Part shown: in pieces, positions 38,801 to 51,360 of the stretch
Layout of the letters: each line of letters begins with the position of its first letter
How positions within the stretch are numbered: the stretch's first letter is position 1
Source of the DNA: Chondrilla cf. caribensis
Taxonomy: Eukaryota; Porifera; Demospongiae; Chondrillida; Chondrillidae
NCBI GenBank assembly: GCA_964020155.1
Contig: OZ026549.1
Coordinates: forward strand, 765,133 to 829,132
Direction: 5' to 3'
DNA length: 64,000 nt
Position numbers and translations under genes: made by a program
The notes under the pieces: generated by a model
Told to the model about the DNA's origin: nothing
What the model saw: the letters and a program-made list of their open reading frames with translations, nothing else
Database searches by the model: none

Positions 38801-39940
38801 ATCGTCCATTTGTGTTTAGTTGATAATTTTGTATTGTTTTGTTTTGACCTTGACTGGTAACATTCATTATAATATTATCCTCAAGCTCAAAATTCACTTG
38901 ACTACCACTACTACTATTAGTGACACAATCTAGTCCATTTGGTATCTGTTGTGGATCAGTTATTAGTGTGTTCTGTAGGAGAAGTTTACTGCTATTGTAG
39001 AGAGCAAGAGTACCTAGTAGTGGAGGATAGAGATGTTGTAGTATAATGGATTTGTGTGATAGAAGGTAGACATTTTACTCACCTTTACCAAGTGTTTGTG
39101 GGAGCAAAGTAGTTGTAACTGTTGCCCCAACTGTAGTCCCATTTTCATATCCTAATATACACTCATACTTATCTCCACTGGTAGCAGTAGTAGTATTGGT
39201 TACCACAAGAACAATAACATTGTTGTAGACTTTTCTGTATTCATTATCACATGGTCCATGAGGACAGGTCCACTTGTACTGCGCTTGTGGTGGAACATCT
39301 GAAGCTGCACACTCCAGTACAACAATTGTACCAAGTGGGAATTTTGATTCTTTTGCTTCACTATTGGAAGTGTATATTTTCAATTTTTGTGCTCCAGGAG
39401 CTATACAAAGACAATAGAATTATTATGTACTGATAGCCTTCTTCTGATGCCCCACTTAATCCATCCACACAATGTCAGCCATTACTGATTACGTACATAG
39501 ATCTGATAAAAAGTACAAATTTGTAGTGCCCTTGAAATTGTACTTAAAAGAGTAAAATTGGGCAAGTTGGACAGTTATAATCTTAATTGTAATCTGTGAT
39601 ACTGTGCTATACTATATATTCTATTGATAATTAATCTATAGTGAATGCAGATAAATTAAACATTCTCTCCCTAAAATTTGTAAATGTTCTGTACATGCAT
39701 GGAAATTTCAAAATTGCATTTTACTTGTTTTAGTTTTTGTTTAAGTAGCATTAAATCTTGATAACAGAGACAACATGGTAAGTGTGAACATTACTGGTCA
39801 TTTGATATTACTTGTCATTATGTGGGAATTGCTGAATAATGATCATTTCTTGTTTCTGTACCTGCCTCCACCACCACCACCCAGCTGAGTATCCCCACCC
39901 TCATCACCACGGTCCACAGTATTGATGTCTGTTTGACCAT
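35886..39940 (-). CDS. Gene H: class II receptor with LYAEV tail and repetitive stalk
   Basis: Six exons: 39862-39940, 39083-39400, 38747-39013, 37950-38252, 36808-36981 and 35886-36649, about 634 residues. Signal 1-26, Ig1 27-132, Ig2 133-221, FN3-like 222-322, stalk 323-380, helix about 388-414. Ig1 has LECAAS, YKWTCPHGPC and YECILGY. The stalk exon has about six copies of a five-residue unit MTASP or MTVSP, from a 15-base tandem repeat; G has two to three units. Just before the helix the sequence is ENNLATYIGAAAGG. The tail has VLYTTL, GLYDDV, LLYAEV, MLYAEV, LGYEPS and GLYAEV. Of class II genes this one has the most diverged Ig2 (Asn/Ser-rich, with several NxT or NxS sites). Confidence 0.88.
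36864..36956. repeat. 15-base coding minisatellite in the stalk exon of gene H
   Basis: Unit ATGACAGCTTCACCA on the minus strand, about six copies, each encoding MTASP or a variant (MTVSP, MTASQ). Confidence 0.9.
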
Positions 39941-40090
39941 ATCCTCTCCACTGTAATCTGAACACACTACAAACCTACTAAGTTGATCTCTACACTCTCT
40001 ACTGATAGTCTACACTCACTGAGACTAGAATGAGCAGTTCCACACTGGGACCACTTTAAATAGGACACCCACTCACTGTGTGTGTACTGA
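39941..40090 (-). promoter_or_regulatory. Gene H promoter and 5' UTR
   Basis: TATTTAAA box at 40055-40062, 115 bases from the ATG. Upstream begins the class II flank, including a CACGTGA element near 40110. Confidence 0.7.
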
Positions 40091-41120
40091 TTCAGTCCAG
40101 TTTCCTTCTCACGTGATGGTGTGTCATCAGGCCTTCCTTATATGGTACATATTGTGTGGCCAGTATGGTTGCCATGAATATCATTATTATGGTCACAAAC
40201 AGTTTGTGTGTTACTAGTAGTAGGATAGGAGTGTGACTGACTTGTGATAGTATCAGTCTACTGCCAGTATCAGTGTCAGATGTTGTTACGCTGGTAGACC
40301 ACTTAGCCATGGGACTACTCCACAGGGTCACCATTCAAATACAATACACTGTACGGAGGAGTATATACAAGGGAATCATAATCACGTAGTACAAGTGGAT
40401 ACATGAGGATACATGAGGGGCAAGATACAAGGCAACTTTTAACCAATTCAGTACACTATACTCTACTATTTGGTCCTACTGGTGTAGAGTGAGCGTACTT
40501 ATCAGTATTTTCATGTCCATACCATTGGTCCCCTGTTTGAGTGTGTCAAATGTGAACTACACAATCCTCACTTTTAGAACTTTGAATAGATCTTTAGAGA
40601 TGACGACACCCTCCTATGCATGTGGTTTGTACTGTGTTGTGTCAAGCTTCATGACATGTTTTTTGCACACACTCATTATGGTAATGATGTACAACACATG
40701 TACATACCTGATGTGTAGTTCATGTAACATTGCCAAGTTTACCCACAACCTCAAACCACTCAGGATCCATTACTTTGTTTAAAGCTTGGTGTTTTCAACT
40801 TTCCTGTTATCTCAGTGATAAAGAGGAGTGTTTACATCACCAGATAACCTCTCAAAGGCCCACAATTGAGTGAATACATTACCTGCATATGCTGTTGTAT
40901 GGCTTGGAGAGCACATTGAATACAATCATGCACTGTACATTAGTACTTGTTGGTCAGTATGTACACTGTATGTATGCATGTACTTTATCATCACTTAGTT
41001 AATTATTATATAATTAATATTCATATGGTATTACTTGGTGTATAAATGTTATACTGTATGAATTGTAATTCGAATTATGAATTAGCATTTGTACAGTAAC
41101 CCATGTTATGTATATGCCAT

Positions 41121-41124
<4 letters not shown>
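40091..41124. other. Intergenic spacer between genes H and I (class II type)
   Basis: Different sequence from the class I spacers. Has TTTCCTTCTCACGTGATG and GTGTGGCCAGTATGGTTGCC near the promoter, then a block 40490-40970 repeated in the I-J and J-K spacers. No convincing gene. Confidence 0.72.

Positions 41125-41170
<46 letters not shown>
41125..41170. repeat. (CA)n microsatellite, 3' UTR of gene I
   Basis: About 46 bases, the shortest tract in the array, next to the stop of gene I. Confidence 0.96.
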
Positions 41171-41172
<2 letters not shown>

Positions 41173-41175
41173 GTG

Positions 41176-44100
41176 TCACTCTTCATCTTTCTTCTTGTTC
41201 TTCTTCTGTGTCTTGTCCACTTCAGCATAGAGTCCTTCCACAGTAGCTGAAGGTGTTGGTTGAGTAGTGTTCTCCTCTCCATCTTGTTGTTGTGGAGTAG
41301 AGTCACCATCAGCTGAAGGCTCATAACCCAGCCCAGTATCAGGTGGTGGAGAGGATTGTTTCTGCTCTATCAACTGTGGAGCCTTTGCTTTCTTATCTTT
41401 CTTTCCTTTCTTCTTTGGTTTGTTGACCTCGGCATAAAGCATCTCTCCATGAGGATCTACTGGGTGTTCTTTCTCTTCAATTGTCTTCTCTTTCCCTTTC
41501 TTCTTCTTCTTCAGTTTATCCACCTCAGCATAGAGTAACTCAGGATCCTGAACATCTTGTTTCTTCATTTTGTTGTCATCTGTCTTAATCCCCTTTCTTT
41601 GCTTGTCATACTTTGTATCAGTCGTGTCCTTGTTCTCCTCCTGGCCTGATGGTATAGATATTTGAGGTTGTAGTTTGACATCCACATCATCATAGAGTCC
41701 TCCAGTATTGTAGTTGTCTTGTTGCTGTTCTCCTGTTGGTAGAGTATATTCATGTTCTTGTTCCCCAGCCTGTAGTGTGGTGTAGAGTACTGGTTGATTA
41801 TGGAGTGTTGTTCTGTTCCTCTTTCCTCTTCTTGTCTTCACAATTGCAATAGTACAAATGATGATTACTAGTACAGAGACCAGTAGTAGTGTGATCCCTC
41901 CAGCAGCTGCTCCGATGATGGGAATGAGAGCATCTAGTACATATGTACAGAGGAGATTTAATGTACATGGTATTGTAATGTTATTACTGTATATAAGATT
42001 CAGTTTATTATTATCTGTGTCGTTGTGATAGTACAGTCTGTCAAAATGAGAAATAGAATGTCGAGTTATAATTGATTTTTTAAGATTGTGCATGGAATGA
42101 GTGCTTGGAACCTGGGTATACAGTTGGGTGTGTGTACGTACATAATACATATGCAAATATCTCGTTATTTTCGCTAATTATAACTAGGCCTCAGGTTTGA
42201 GCCTGTACATCTACTCAACCACCCTATCAACAGTGGACTGTTTGTGTTCATAGATATAGTTATGTTGTGTATATATATGTATGCATGAGACATTCCCTGG
42301 TGGTGTACTTTGATACTGATTTGTACAATGTTAATTCACCTGGTGTTTGGGGCAATGATGATGAGGGCGAAGTTTGCAATGATGGTGGCAATGCCATCGT
42401 TGCTGATGGTAAAACTGACCTTGACGATGACGAATCGGATTCTGTGAAATTATAAAAGCATGTACAAATTTATGTAGACAGTGTCGTGCTGTAATATCAT
42501 GGAATATTATGTACAATGTGTTCTGTGTACATACAGTGACTTTCTCGACATTTGGGAAGTTGAACACATTTCATGACCACAACACAAGTGAATAGTTTTG
42601 TCCACTCACTTTGAACCTATTTACGTAGTCCCCTAGTATGATGACAAATTGAATAGTGTACATATTGACATGTATATACTGTAGGTACACATTACTACAA
42701 TAGACTCATGGCTGAATTCCTGTAAATACTGTACTCACTAAATAACATTTTTATTACATAGATGGAACATTTTGTTTTTCGAATGTGCCTCAACACCCCA
42801 ATTTTTAGGCATTGAAGTTAATAGGGGCAATGGTTTGATTTTTAGTGTATTATCTTCCTTTCTACTTCCGGTATATTAGACTCAATATAATATAGATATA
42901 AAATAGCTATAGATATATGGTATACGTATGTATAACATGTGTTCCTATGCATAACCGCAACAGTGAATTGATACTATATTTCAAAAACATCAAGAACTAG
43001 AAATTGATCTAAAAGTCAAGCACAAAGGCTTCACCAAGCATAATGACGTAGTGAAGTTTCTTTCAAACCTGAAAGAGGCGCTCAAGTAATACAAGTGTGG
43101 GGGCGGCAGCCCTACAAGATTTTTAACACAAATTGAATGTTTTCAACATGTTCTTCTCAACATCTCAACCCTGAGGTTTGTCTTCAGTAAAATTATGAGC
43201 ACCACTGGATTTCCCTTATAGTTCACTATCATCAGTCTTCTAGTTACTCACCTCCACTGCCTGGTACTTCTCCACTGGTAGCATTCACCACAGCTGATCC
43301 ACTGCTGATGTTCCTCCCATCAACAAACCACACTGTAACTGTAGATATCTGTCCTTCTACAAAACATGATCTATTCCTTGTCACTATTCCATCACTACTA
43401 GCACTAACACTCTTGTACTCCACTTCAATGGGACCACTTCCTATAAATTGACAGTCGTATCTTGAGATGAACCATCCATTGTTGTAACCTTCTGGTGTGT
43501 TCAGTTGTAACTGGAGTTGTTGTTCATCAGATATGTTTCTCAGTGAGACTTGTGGTGTTGGTAGAGTGGCTGTTACTGTAGGATGACAAAATTCACTTTT
43601 TTATACTATGGAACTGTAATTAAATGCACAACTAGTCATATTTATCGCAATTTTCCAATGTCATAAGTTTTGTATTTTAGAATTTGATTGAAATCTAGAT
43701 CTCTGACTACCTACCTCAAAGCAATATGTTACCCTATTACTGAATCAGACTTTAGACACAATTAAAATAGCAGATTTTCTGTTTGATAAGATCAATGTAC
43801 ATTCTGTCTGCATAATGGCCATACACACATTTAATCCTTATCACACTCATTTAAATACCTTCACCTTTTGCTGATCGAAAAATAGTACTGAACTGACACT
43901 CACCATTGTTGAAGTAAATGTAAAATGGCCATACACTCCCACCATCAGTGCATTGATATCGTCCATTTTGTTTTAGTTTAGAAGTTTGTATGGTCATATT
44001 TTGACCTTGTCTGGTACCATTTATAGTAGTACCATCCTCAAACCTGAACCTCCCATAACTATCACTCCTACCAGTGACACACTTCAGACCATTTGGTATC

Positions 44101-45254
44101 TGCTGTGGATCAGTTATTAGTGTGTTCTGTAGGAGAAGTTTCCTGCCATTGTAGAGAGCAAGAGTACCTAGTAGTGGAGGATACAGATGTTGTGGTATGA
44201 TGGATTAGTGTGATAGAAGGTGGACATTCTACTCACCTTTACCTAGTATTCGTGAGCTCAGAGGAGTATTAACTGTTGCCCCGAATTTAGTCCCATTTTC
44301 ATATCTTAATGTACACTTATACCTATCACTACTGGTAGTAGTAGTAGTAGTATTGGTTACCACAAGAACAATAACATTATTGTAGACTTTTCTGTATTCA
44401 TTATCACATGGTCCACGAGGACAGGTCCAATTGTACTGTATTCTTGGTGGCAGTGGTGAAGCTGTACACTCCAGTACAACGGTTGTACCAAGTGAGAAAA
44501 TTCTTTTGTCTGCTTCACTATTTGAAGTATAGACTCTCAATGTTGTATTTACCCTCTGAGCACCTGTATGTTATATAATTGAAGTGTCAGCAGCTATACA
44601 AAATTTAAGACCAATTGCAGTATATAGAGTACAACTTGCTAATTAAGTGACCTGCTTAATACATGTGCACTAGATCTACCAGCAGTGATAGTAAGTACCT
44701 CTGATAAGAAGTACAGATTTTGGCATGCCAAGTACTCACTCAGCAAGTTGGACTGTGTGCTAATATAAATTGTACATTCAGCCATTTGTAATAATTGTTG
44801 ATCATTTTCTGTAAGTAGTAAGCCTAGGTTCTATTATAGAAGGATAATTGGAACTCAACCTGCTCAGGGAGAAAGGAGAAAAGAGAAAAAACTGCAACTG
44901 CAGGACTCGAACCCAGGGTGTCTGACTGTAGCCACCATAACCGCTGAGCCACGAAGCCACCACAGCAACCAGCCCTCCCAATTCTCCTTTCATGAGATTA
45001 AACTAGATGTGGTAATGAAGATAACTAACACAATTAGTAAATATGCTCTGTTGTACTTTAATATTAATGTGTTAATCTTGATGAGGAAGACAACATGATA
45101 AATACGTATGATTAGAGCTAGTTTGTCAGTACACAGAAATTGTTAAATGATAATCATTTTCTGTTTCTGTACCTGCCACCACCACCACCACCACCCAGCT
45201 GAGTACCCCCACCCCCATCACCACAGTCCACAGTATTGATGTCTGTTTGACCAT
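41176..45254 (-). CDS. Gene I: class II receptor with LYAEV tail, unrelated stalk exon
   Basis: Six exons: 45173-45254, 44237-44563, 43904-44167, 43252-43569, 42340-42441 and 41176-41933, about 616 residues. Signal 1-27 with six consecutive valines, Ig1 28-136, Ig2 137-224, FN3-like 225-330, stalk 331-364, helix about 370-396. The stalk (start ESDSSSSRSVLPS) does not resemble the Met/Thr repeats of G, H and J, and the exon before the helix (ALIPIIGAAAGG) is of the class I type seen in B and E. So the 3' third of this gene looks derived from a class I copy. The FN3-like exon is 15 bases longer than in G, ending in a Gly/Ser-rich tail. The tail keeps VLYTTL, LLYAEV, MLYAEV and GLYAEV, with DKLKKKKKGKEK after the first LYAEV. 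The stalk exon boundaries (CAG acceptor, GTGAAT donor) are supported by phase only. Confidence 0.84.
42823..43113. mobile_element. GGGGCTGCC-family MITE in intron 4 of gene I
   Basis: Left end degraded to AGGGGCAATGG; interior CTACTTCCGGTATATTAGAC and GCATAACCGCAACAGTGAAT; right end GGGGGCGGCAGCCC. Confidence 0.7.
44880..44972 (-). mobile_element. tRNA-derived SINE between first and second exon of gene I
   Basis: On the minus strand an A box TGGCTCAGCGG (44941-44951) is followed by a B box GGTTCGAGTCC (44903-44913), spaced as in a tRNA promoter. The piece is not a functional tRNA: the acceptor and anticodon stems do not pair. It ends in a T-rich tail towards 44860. It lies in intron 1 of gene I. 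Confidence 0.78.
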
Positions 45255-45405
45255 ATCCTCTCCACTGTAGTCTGAACACACTACAAACCTACTAAATTGA
45301 TCTCTACACTCTCTACTGATAGTCTACACTCACTGAGACTAGAATGAGCAGTTCCACACTGGGACCACTTTAAATAGGACACGCACTCACTGTGTGTGTG
45401 TACTC
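45255..45405 (-). promoter_or_regulatory. Gene I promoter and 5' UTR
   Basis: TATTTAAA box at 45369-45376, 115 bases from the ATG, with class II upstream flank. Confidence 0.7.
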
Positions 45406-46944
45406 CGTCCAGTTTCCTTCTCACGTGATAGTGTGTCATCAGGCCTTCCTTATATGGTATTGTGTGGCCAGTATGGTTACCATGAATATCATTATTATTG
45501 TCACAAACAGTTAGTGTGTTATCAGTAATAGGATGGGAATGGAACTTACTTAATTATCCTAGTTGTTTGCTCATCATTGAGTTTATCAGTCTACTGTCAG
45601 TATCAGTATAATATGCTAAACTGGCAGACCACTTAGCCAGAAAGGTGACTTCATAGGGTCACCATTCAAATACATATACACTGTACAGACAAGTATATAC
45701 AAGTGAATATGTAATAATTAGATAGTACAGGTGAATACGTTAATTGGAATTAAAGTATTGAGATACCAGGCAGCTTCTAACCACTACAGTACACTTTACC
45801 CTTCTATTTGGTCCTACTGGTGGAGAGTGGGAGTGCTTATCACTGTTCCCATGTCCATACTGTTGGTCCCCTGTTTGAGTGCATCAAATGTGAACTACAC
45901 AATCCTCACTAGGAGAGTTTTGAATAGATCTAGAGATGACGATACCCTCCAAAGCATGTGGGTTCAACAGTGTTGTGTCAAGCTTCATGACACATTCATT
46001 GATCACACTCATCATGATAATCATGTACACCACATTGAACATACCTAGTGTGTAGTTCACTCCAAGTTTACCCACAATTTCAAACCACTCAGGATCCATT
46101 ACCTTGTTTAAAGATTGGTGTTTTCAACTTCCTTGTTATCTCAGTGATAAAGTGAAGTGTTAACTCCACAATAACCTCTCAAAGGCGCACAATTGTGTGA
46201 ATACAGTACCTGCATGTGCTGTTGTATGGCTTGGAGAGCACATTGAATCCAATCGTGCACTGTACATTAGTGCTCGTTGGTCAGTATGTACACTGTACAA
46301 AACGAGTGTGAACATATCACTCACACGTGCACAGTTACAGGATTTTACATCTTGATGACATTTGAACTCATATTCCTCAAAATATTGAAGATTTCCCTTG
46401 TGAGCTGTCCTCGAGATAACAACACCCTCTGATGCATGTGGTGTCAACTGTGTCAAGTTGTGTCAAGCCTAGTGACATGTTTATTGGTCACATTCTCCAC
46501 TGTAATCATGTACACCACATTGCACATGCCTAATGTGTAGTTTATGTAGCATTAAGCATGTTTACCCACAACTTCAAAACACTTAGGATCCATTACCTCG
46601 TTTACAGCTTGGTGTTTTCAATATTTCTTGTTATCTCAGTGACAGAGTGAAGTGTTTACATCACCAGATAACCTCTCAAAGACCCACAATTGTATGAATA
46701 GGTATACCTGCATATGGTGTTGTATGGCTTGGAGAGCACATTGAATCCAATTGTGCACTGTATATTAGTGCTTATTGGTCAGTATGTACACTGTATGTAT
46801 GTACTTTATCATCACATATTATTATATAATTTACATTCATATGGTAATCCTTGGTGTATAAATGTTATACTTTATGAGTTGTAATTCAAATTATGAATTA
46901 GCATTTGTACAGTAACCCATAATCTATATATACCATCACAAACA

Positions 46945-46947
<3 letters not shown>
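45406..46947. other. Intergenic spacer between genes I and J (class II type)
   Basis: Longer than the H-I spacer because the roughly 480-base block is present twice in tandem (about 45830-46310 and 46320-46800). Short frames in one copy are broken in others. Confidence 0.72.
45830..46800. repeat. Tandem duplicate of a 480-base spacer block
   Basis: Two direct copies share GGATCCATTACC, CTTGGTGTTTTCAA, GATAACCTCTCAAAG and GCTTGGAGAGCACATTGAAT in the same order. Single copies exist at about 40490-40970 and, diverged, at about 51610-52050. Confidence 0.7.

Positions 46948-47018
<71 letters not shown>
46948..47018. repeat. (CA)n microsatellite, 3' UTR of gene J
   Basis: About 71 bases next to the stop of gene J. 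Confidence 0.96.
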
Positions 47019-47020
<2 letters not shown>

Positions 47021-47023
47021 GTG

Positions 47024-50000
47024 TCACTCTTCATCTTTCTTCTTGTTCTTCTTCTGTGTCTTGTCCACTTCAGCATAGAGTCCTTCCACAGTAGCTGAAG
47101 GTGTTGGTTGAGTAGTGTTCTCCTCTCCATCTTGTTGTTGTGGAGTAGAGTCACTATCAGCTGAAGGCTCATAGCCCAATCCAGTATCAGGTGGTGGAGA
47201 GGATTGTTTCTGCTCAATCAACTGTGGAACCTTTGCTTTCTTATCTTTCTTTCCTTTCTTTTTTGGTTTGTTGACCTCGGCATAAAGCATTTCTCCCTGA
47301 GGATCTTCTGGGTGTTCTTTCTCTTCAATTATCTTCTCTTTCCCTTTCTTCTTCTTTCTCGGTTTATCCACCTCAGCATAGAGTAGCTCTGGATCCTGAA
47401 CATCTTGTTTCTTCATTTTGTTGTCATCTGTCTGGTTCTTCTTCCTTTGCTTATCATTCCTTGTAGTGTCTTTATTCTCTTCCTGACCTGATGGTACAGC
47501 TGGTTGAGGTTGTAGTTTGACATCCACGTCATCATAGAGTCCTCCAGTATTGTAGTTGTCTTGTTGATGTTCTCCTGTTGGTAGGGTATAATCATGTACA
47601 TCTTGTTCCCCAACCTGTAGTGTGGTGTAGAGTACCGGTTGATCGTGGAGTGTTGTTCTGTTCCTCTTTCCTCTTCTTGTCCTCACAATTGCAATAGTAC
47701 AAATGATGATTCCTAGTACAGAGACCAGTAGTAGTGTGATCCCTCCAGCAGCTGCTCCGATGTATGTGGCCAAGTTGTTATCACCTGACATTGATATGTA
47801 CATACATTAAATGTGTGAATACCTAATACATTCAAGTTAACTATGGCACATTTGAATGGGAGGTGCACCGATATTCTCACTTACTCTATGATTGCAAAAT
47901 ATGTATCTCACTTTTTCCCCCTATTTCACTATTATTGAATGGCATATGTTTAGCAATCATTGTTTCAATTGGTGGAACTTTTGTTGGTGAAGCTGACATC
48001 TATTAGTTTAAGCTGTCATTGGTGATGGCTGTAATGCCTCTGACCCTATAGTTTGCATGTATATCAAATTTACTGTCAAAATGACTTTATTAATATTTAG
48101 TAATTAGTAATTAATATAGTATAATTATTATGTATAATATGTATTCTGTGAATTAGTTGAAAGTATGTTAACTGCATCTTCTACCCAAGATAGTTTAGCT
48201 TGTTGCTATTTTTTATTGTTTCTTGATACAACTGCAGTGATTGGGGCAATGTATCCATATAGCTGTATCATCAGTTGTTTCAAGAATTGGTGGGATTGGA
48301 ACTATCAGATTCTAACATTATTTAGTACTATTAGCTAGTATTCTACAGGTAAAAATATATATATCATCAATGTAAATTCGATGTAAAGCCTCTTGTCTAA
48401 CCATGTGGGTACAAACACTCCCATACTTGAACCTTGTGTGCACTATTGTTGTATTCAGCTATAACCAACATATACGAACCTCCATTACTGTTGTCCCTGG
48501 TGACACTTGGTATCGTACTTGGCTGTACACTTGACTGTACTGTTTTGTGCTCAAATGTATCTTTATACATCACTACGTGGATTTGAGCAGTATAGGCATA
48601 AATTGTTACATATTTGTACTGTAACTGTTACTGTTGCAGTACATTGTAATGTTATGACGATTGTTTGCATTCAATGTTATACATGCATACCATGAAACAT
48701 GTGAGTGATGATATTGGTACCTCATCATTTAGCTGAAGATTCATGATAATAAAATAAGGCTGTTCCAGGTGCCAATTACATCACTACCCTTAAAAATGTT
48801 ATAGACAGGTGAAGAGGAGTTGCATGACGTATATTATATGTAAGTGTCTGTACTCTTTTTGGACATGTGCAGACACTATTTGTAATGGTTTTGCCTTGGT
48901 ATCAAATGGTCATAAACATTATTTCAAATAGTTGGGGGTTGCCTACAGTAGCCCCTATATTGTTTTTATTCTGACTTCCGGTATGCAACACTCTGTTTAT
49001 AAAATAGACATAATATAATATGTGTTCCTATGCGTAACCATAACAATAAATTTATATTTAATTTATATTGGGTGAGAAAAGATTGCTGTTTTCAAATACC
49101 AAGAATTAGAAATTAGCCTAGAGTTTGAGTGCAACGGCTCCGATGAATGTACTATCTTCAGTGAAGTTTCTTATAAACTTATAAAGTAATTCAAGTGCAG
49201 GGACGGCAGCCCCACGAGTTTTTGAACTCGAATTATTTGTTTGAGTCTGTACGTCCAACTTCTGTTTCATAGTGATCTTTGAAATGCATCAAATGAGTAT
49301 TTTTGCCATTATCTATTCACTCATGTACTTTTTAGCCTGTACATAATAATGATGTACACACAACCCCTATAATTATCACCTTTTCCACTGGTAGTGTTCA
49401 CAATGGCCTTCCGTGCGGAAATGCTTTTCCCATCAACAAACCACACTGTAACTGTAGATATCTGTCCTACTACAAAACATGATCTATTCCTTGTCACTAT
49501 TCCATCACTACTAGCACTAACACTCTTATACTCCACTTCAATGGGACCACTTCCTCTGAATTGACAGTTGTATCTTAAGATGAACCTTCCACTGTTGTAA
49601 CCTTCTGGAGTGTTCAGTTGTAACTGAAGTTGTTGTTCATCAGATGTATGCCTCAGTGAGACGTCTGGTGTTGGCAGAGTGGCTGTCAGAAATTACAAAA
49701 TTCAGTTTTTATTACTATGGAACTGTATATGTATAATATTACATAAATACAAGGCTAAGTAAATACAAGGCTAATCCAGTTTGGAATCTAATTGAAACCT
49801 AAATCTCTGACTACCTACCTCAACCAATAGTGATTTATTGTTACATTACTAAATCAGACTTTAGACATATAAAAAAGTGGATTTTCTGCTTGATATAATC
49901 AATGAACATTAATTTTTTCTGACGTCCATACACACATTTAATCCTATTACTCATTTAAATACCTTCAAATACATTTTACTGATCAAATAATAGTACTGAA

Positions 50001-51210
50001 TTGATACTCACCATTTTTGAAGTAAATGTACAATGGCCATACTCTTCCATCCTGACTTTTATCATCAGTGCACTGATATCGTCCATTTTGATTTAGTTGA
50101 GAAGTTTGTATTGTTGTATTCTGACCTTGTCTGGTACCATTTATGGTAGTACCATCCTCAAACCTGAACCTTCCATAACTGTCACTCCTACCAATGACAC
50201 ACTTCAGTCCATTTGGTATCTGTTGTGGATCAGTTATTAGTGTGTTCTTTAGGAGAAGTTTACTGTCATTGTAGAGAGCAAGAGTACCTAGCAGTGGAGG
50301 ATACAGATGTTGTGGTATGATGGATTAGTGTGATAGAAGGTAGACATCTTACTCACCTTTACCGAGTGTTTGTGGGAGCAAGGGAGTTGTTCTCCCTACC
50401 CCAAATGTAGTCCCATTTCCGTATCCTAATCTACACTGATACTGGATGCTACCAGTAGTAGTAGTATTGGTTACCACAATGACAATAACATTGTTGTAGA
50501 CTTTTCTGTATTCATTATCACATGGTCCACGAGGACAGGTCCACTTGTACTGTATACTTGGTGGCAGTGGTGAAACTGTACACTCCAGTACAACAGTTGT
50601 ACCAAGTGGGAATTTTGTTCCTTTTGCTTCACTATTGGAAGTGTATATTTTCAACGGCAACAGTTCAGCAGCTATACGAAGACATTATTGAGTACCGGTT
50701 ACCTACTTTCGATGCCCTATTTAATCCATGCACACAATGTCAGCCATTACTGATAAGGAGTACATAGCTCTGATAAAAGTGCATATTTGTAGTACCCTTG
50801 AAAGCATACTTAAAAGAGTAAAGCTCAGCAAGTTAGACAGTTGTAGTCTTAGTTCGAATCACTGATACTGTGCTATACTATGCATTTTGTTGATAATTTA
50901 TCTATAGTGAATGTAGATAAATTGAACCTTTTCCCCCTAAGACTTGTAAACATTGTGTATATGCATTGAAGTTACGTTACTGTAAGTAATATGGCCAGGT
51001 TCTGTTGTACGTAAGCACTAAATCTTGATAAGGAAGACAACATGATAAGTGTGAACATTGCTGGTCATTTGATATTACTTGTCATTACGTGGGAATTGCT
51101 GAATAATGATCATTTCTTGTTTCTGTACCTGGCTTCACCACCACCACCACCCAGCTGAGTATCCCCAGCCCCATCACCACAGTCCACAGTATTGATGTCT
51201 GTTTGACCAT
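47024..51210 (-). CDS. Gene J: class II receptor with LYAEV tail, stalk exon broken
   Basis: Exons: 51129-51210, 50357-50671, 50012-50287, 49380-49682 and 47024-47784, about 578 residues when the stalk exon is left out. Signal 1-27, Ig1 28-132, Ig2 133-224, FN3-like 225-325, helix about 333-359. The exon equivalent to the stalk of G (47912-48045) has an in-frame TAA at 48008-48010 and a length of 134 bases, so it cannot be used without truncation. The next exon, starting GDNNLATYIG, is phase-compatible with the FN3-like exon directly, so exon skipping restores a full receptor with almost no stalk. Ig2 is longer than in G by three residues (DDKSQDGRVW). The tail has DKPRKKKKGKEK and lost several residues around ENKDTTRND. 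Confidence 0.82.
48933..49213. mobile_element. GGGGCTGCC-family MITE in intron 4 of gene J
   Basis: Starts GGGGGTTGCCTACAGTAGCC and ends GACGGCAGCCCCACGAG. It lies in the same intron as the copies in G and I, so the insertion is older than the duplications. Confidence 0.75.
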
Positions 51211-51360
51211 ATCCTCTCCACTGTAGTCTGAACACACTACAAACCTACTAAGTTGATCTCTACACTCTCTACTGATAGTCTACACTCACTGAGACTAGAA
51301 TGAGCAGTTCCACACTGGGACCACCTTAAATAGAACACCCACTCACTGTGTGTGAACTCA
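51211..51360 (-). promoter_or_regulatory. Gene J promoter and 5' UTR
   Basis: TATTTAAG box at 51325-51332, 115 bases from the ATG, with class II upstream flank. Confidence 0.68.

Noticed and set aside
44880..44972. tRNA gene
   Set aside because: Only the A and B boxes are tRNA-like; acceptor and anticodon stems do not pair, so it is called a SINE.
45884..46099. Minus-strand frame of 71 codons starting MDPEWFEIVGKLG in the I-J spacer
   Set aside because: The other copies of the same block have stop codons and indels in this frame, so it is not under protein constraint.
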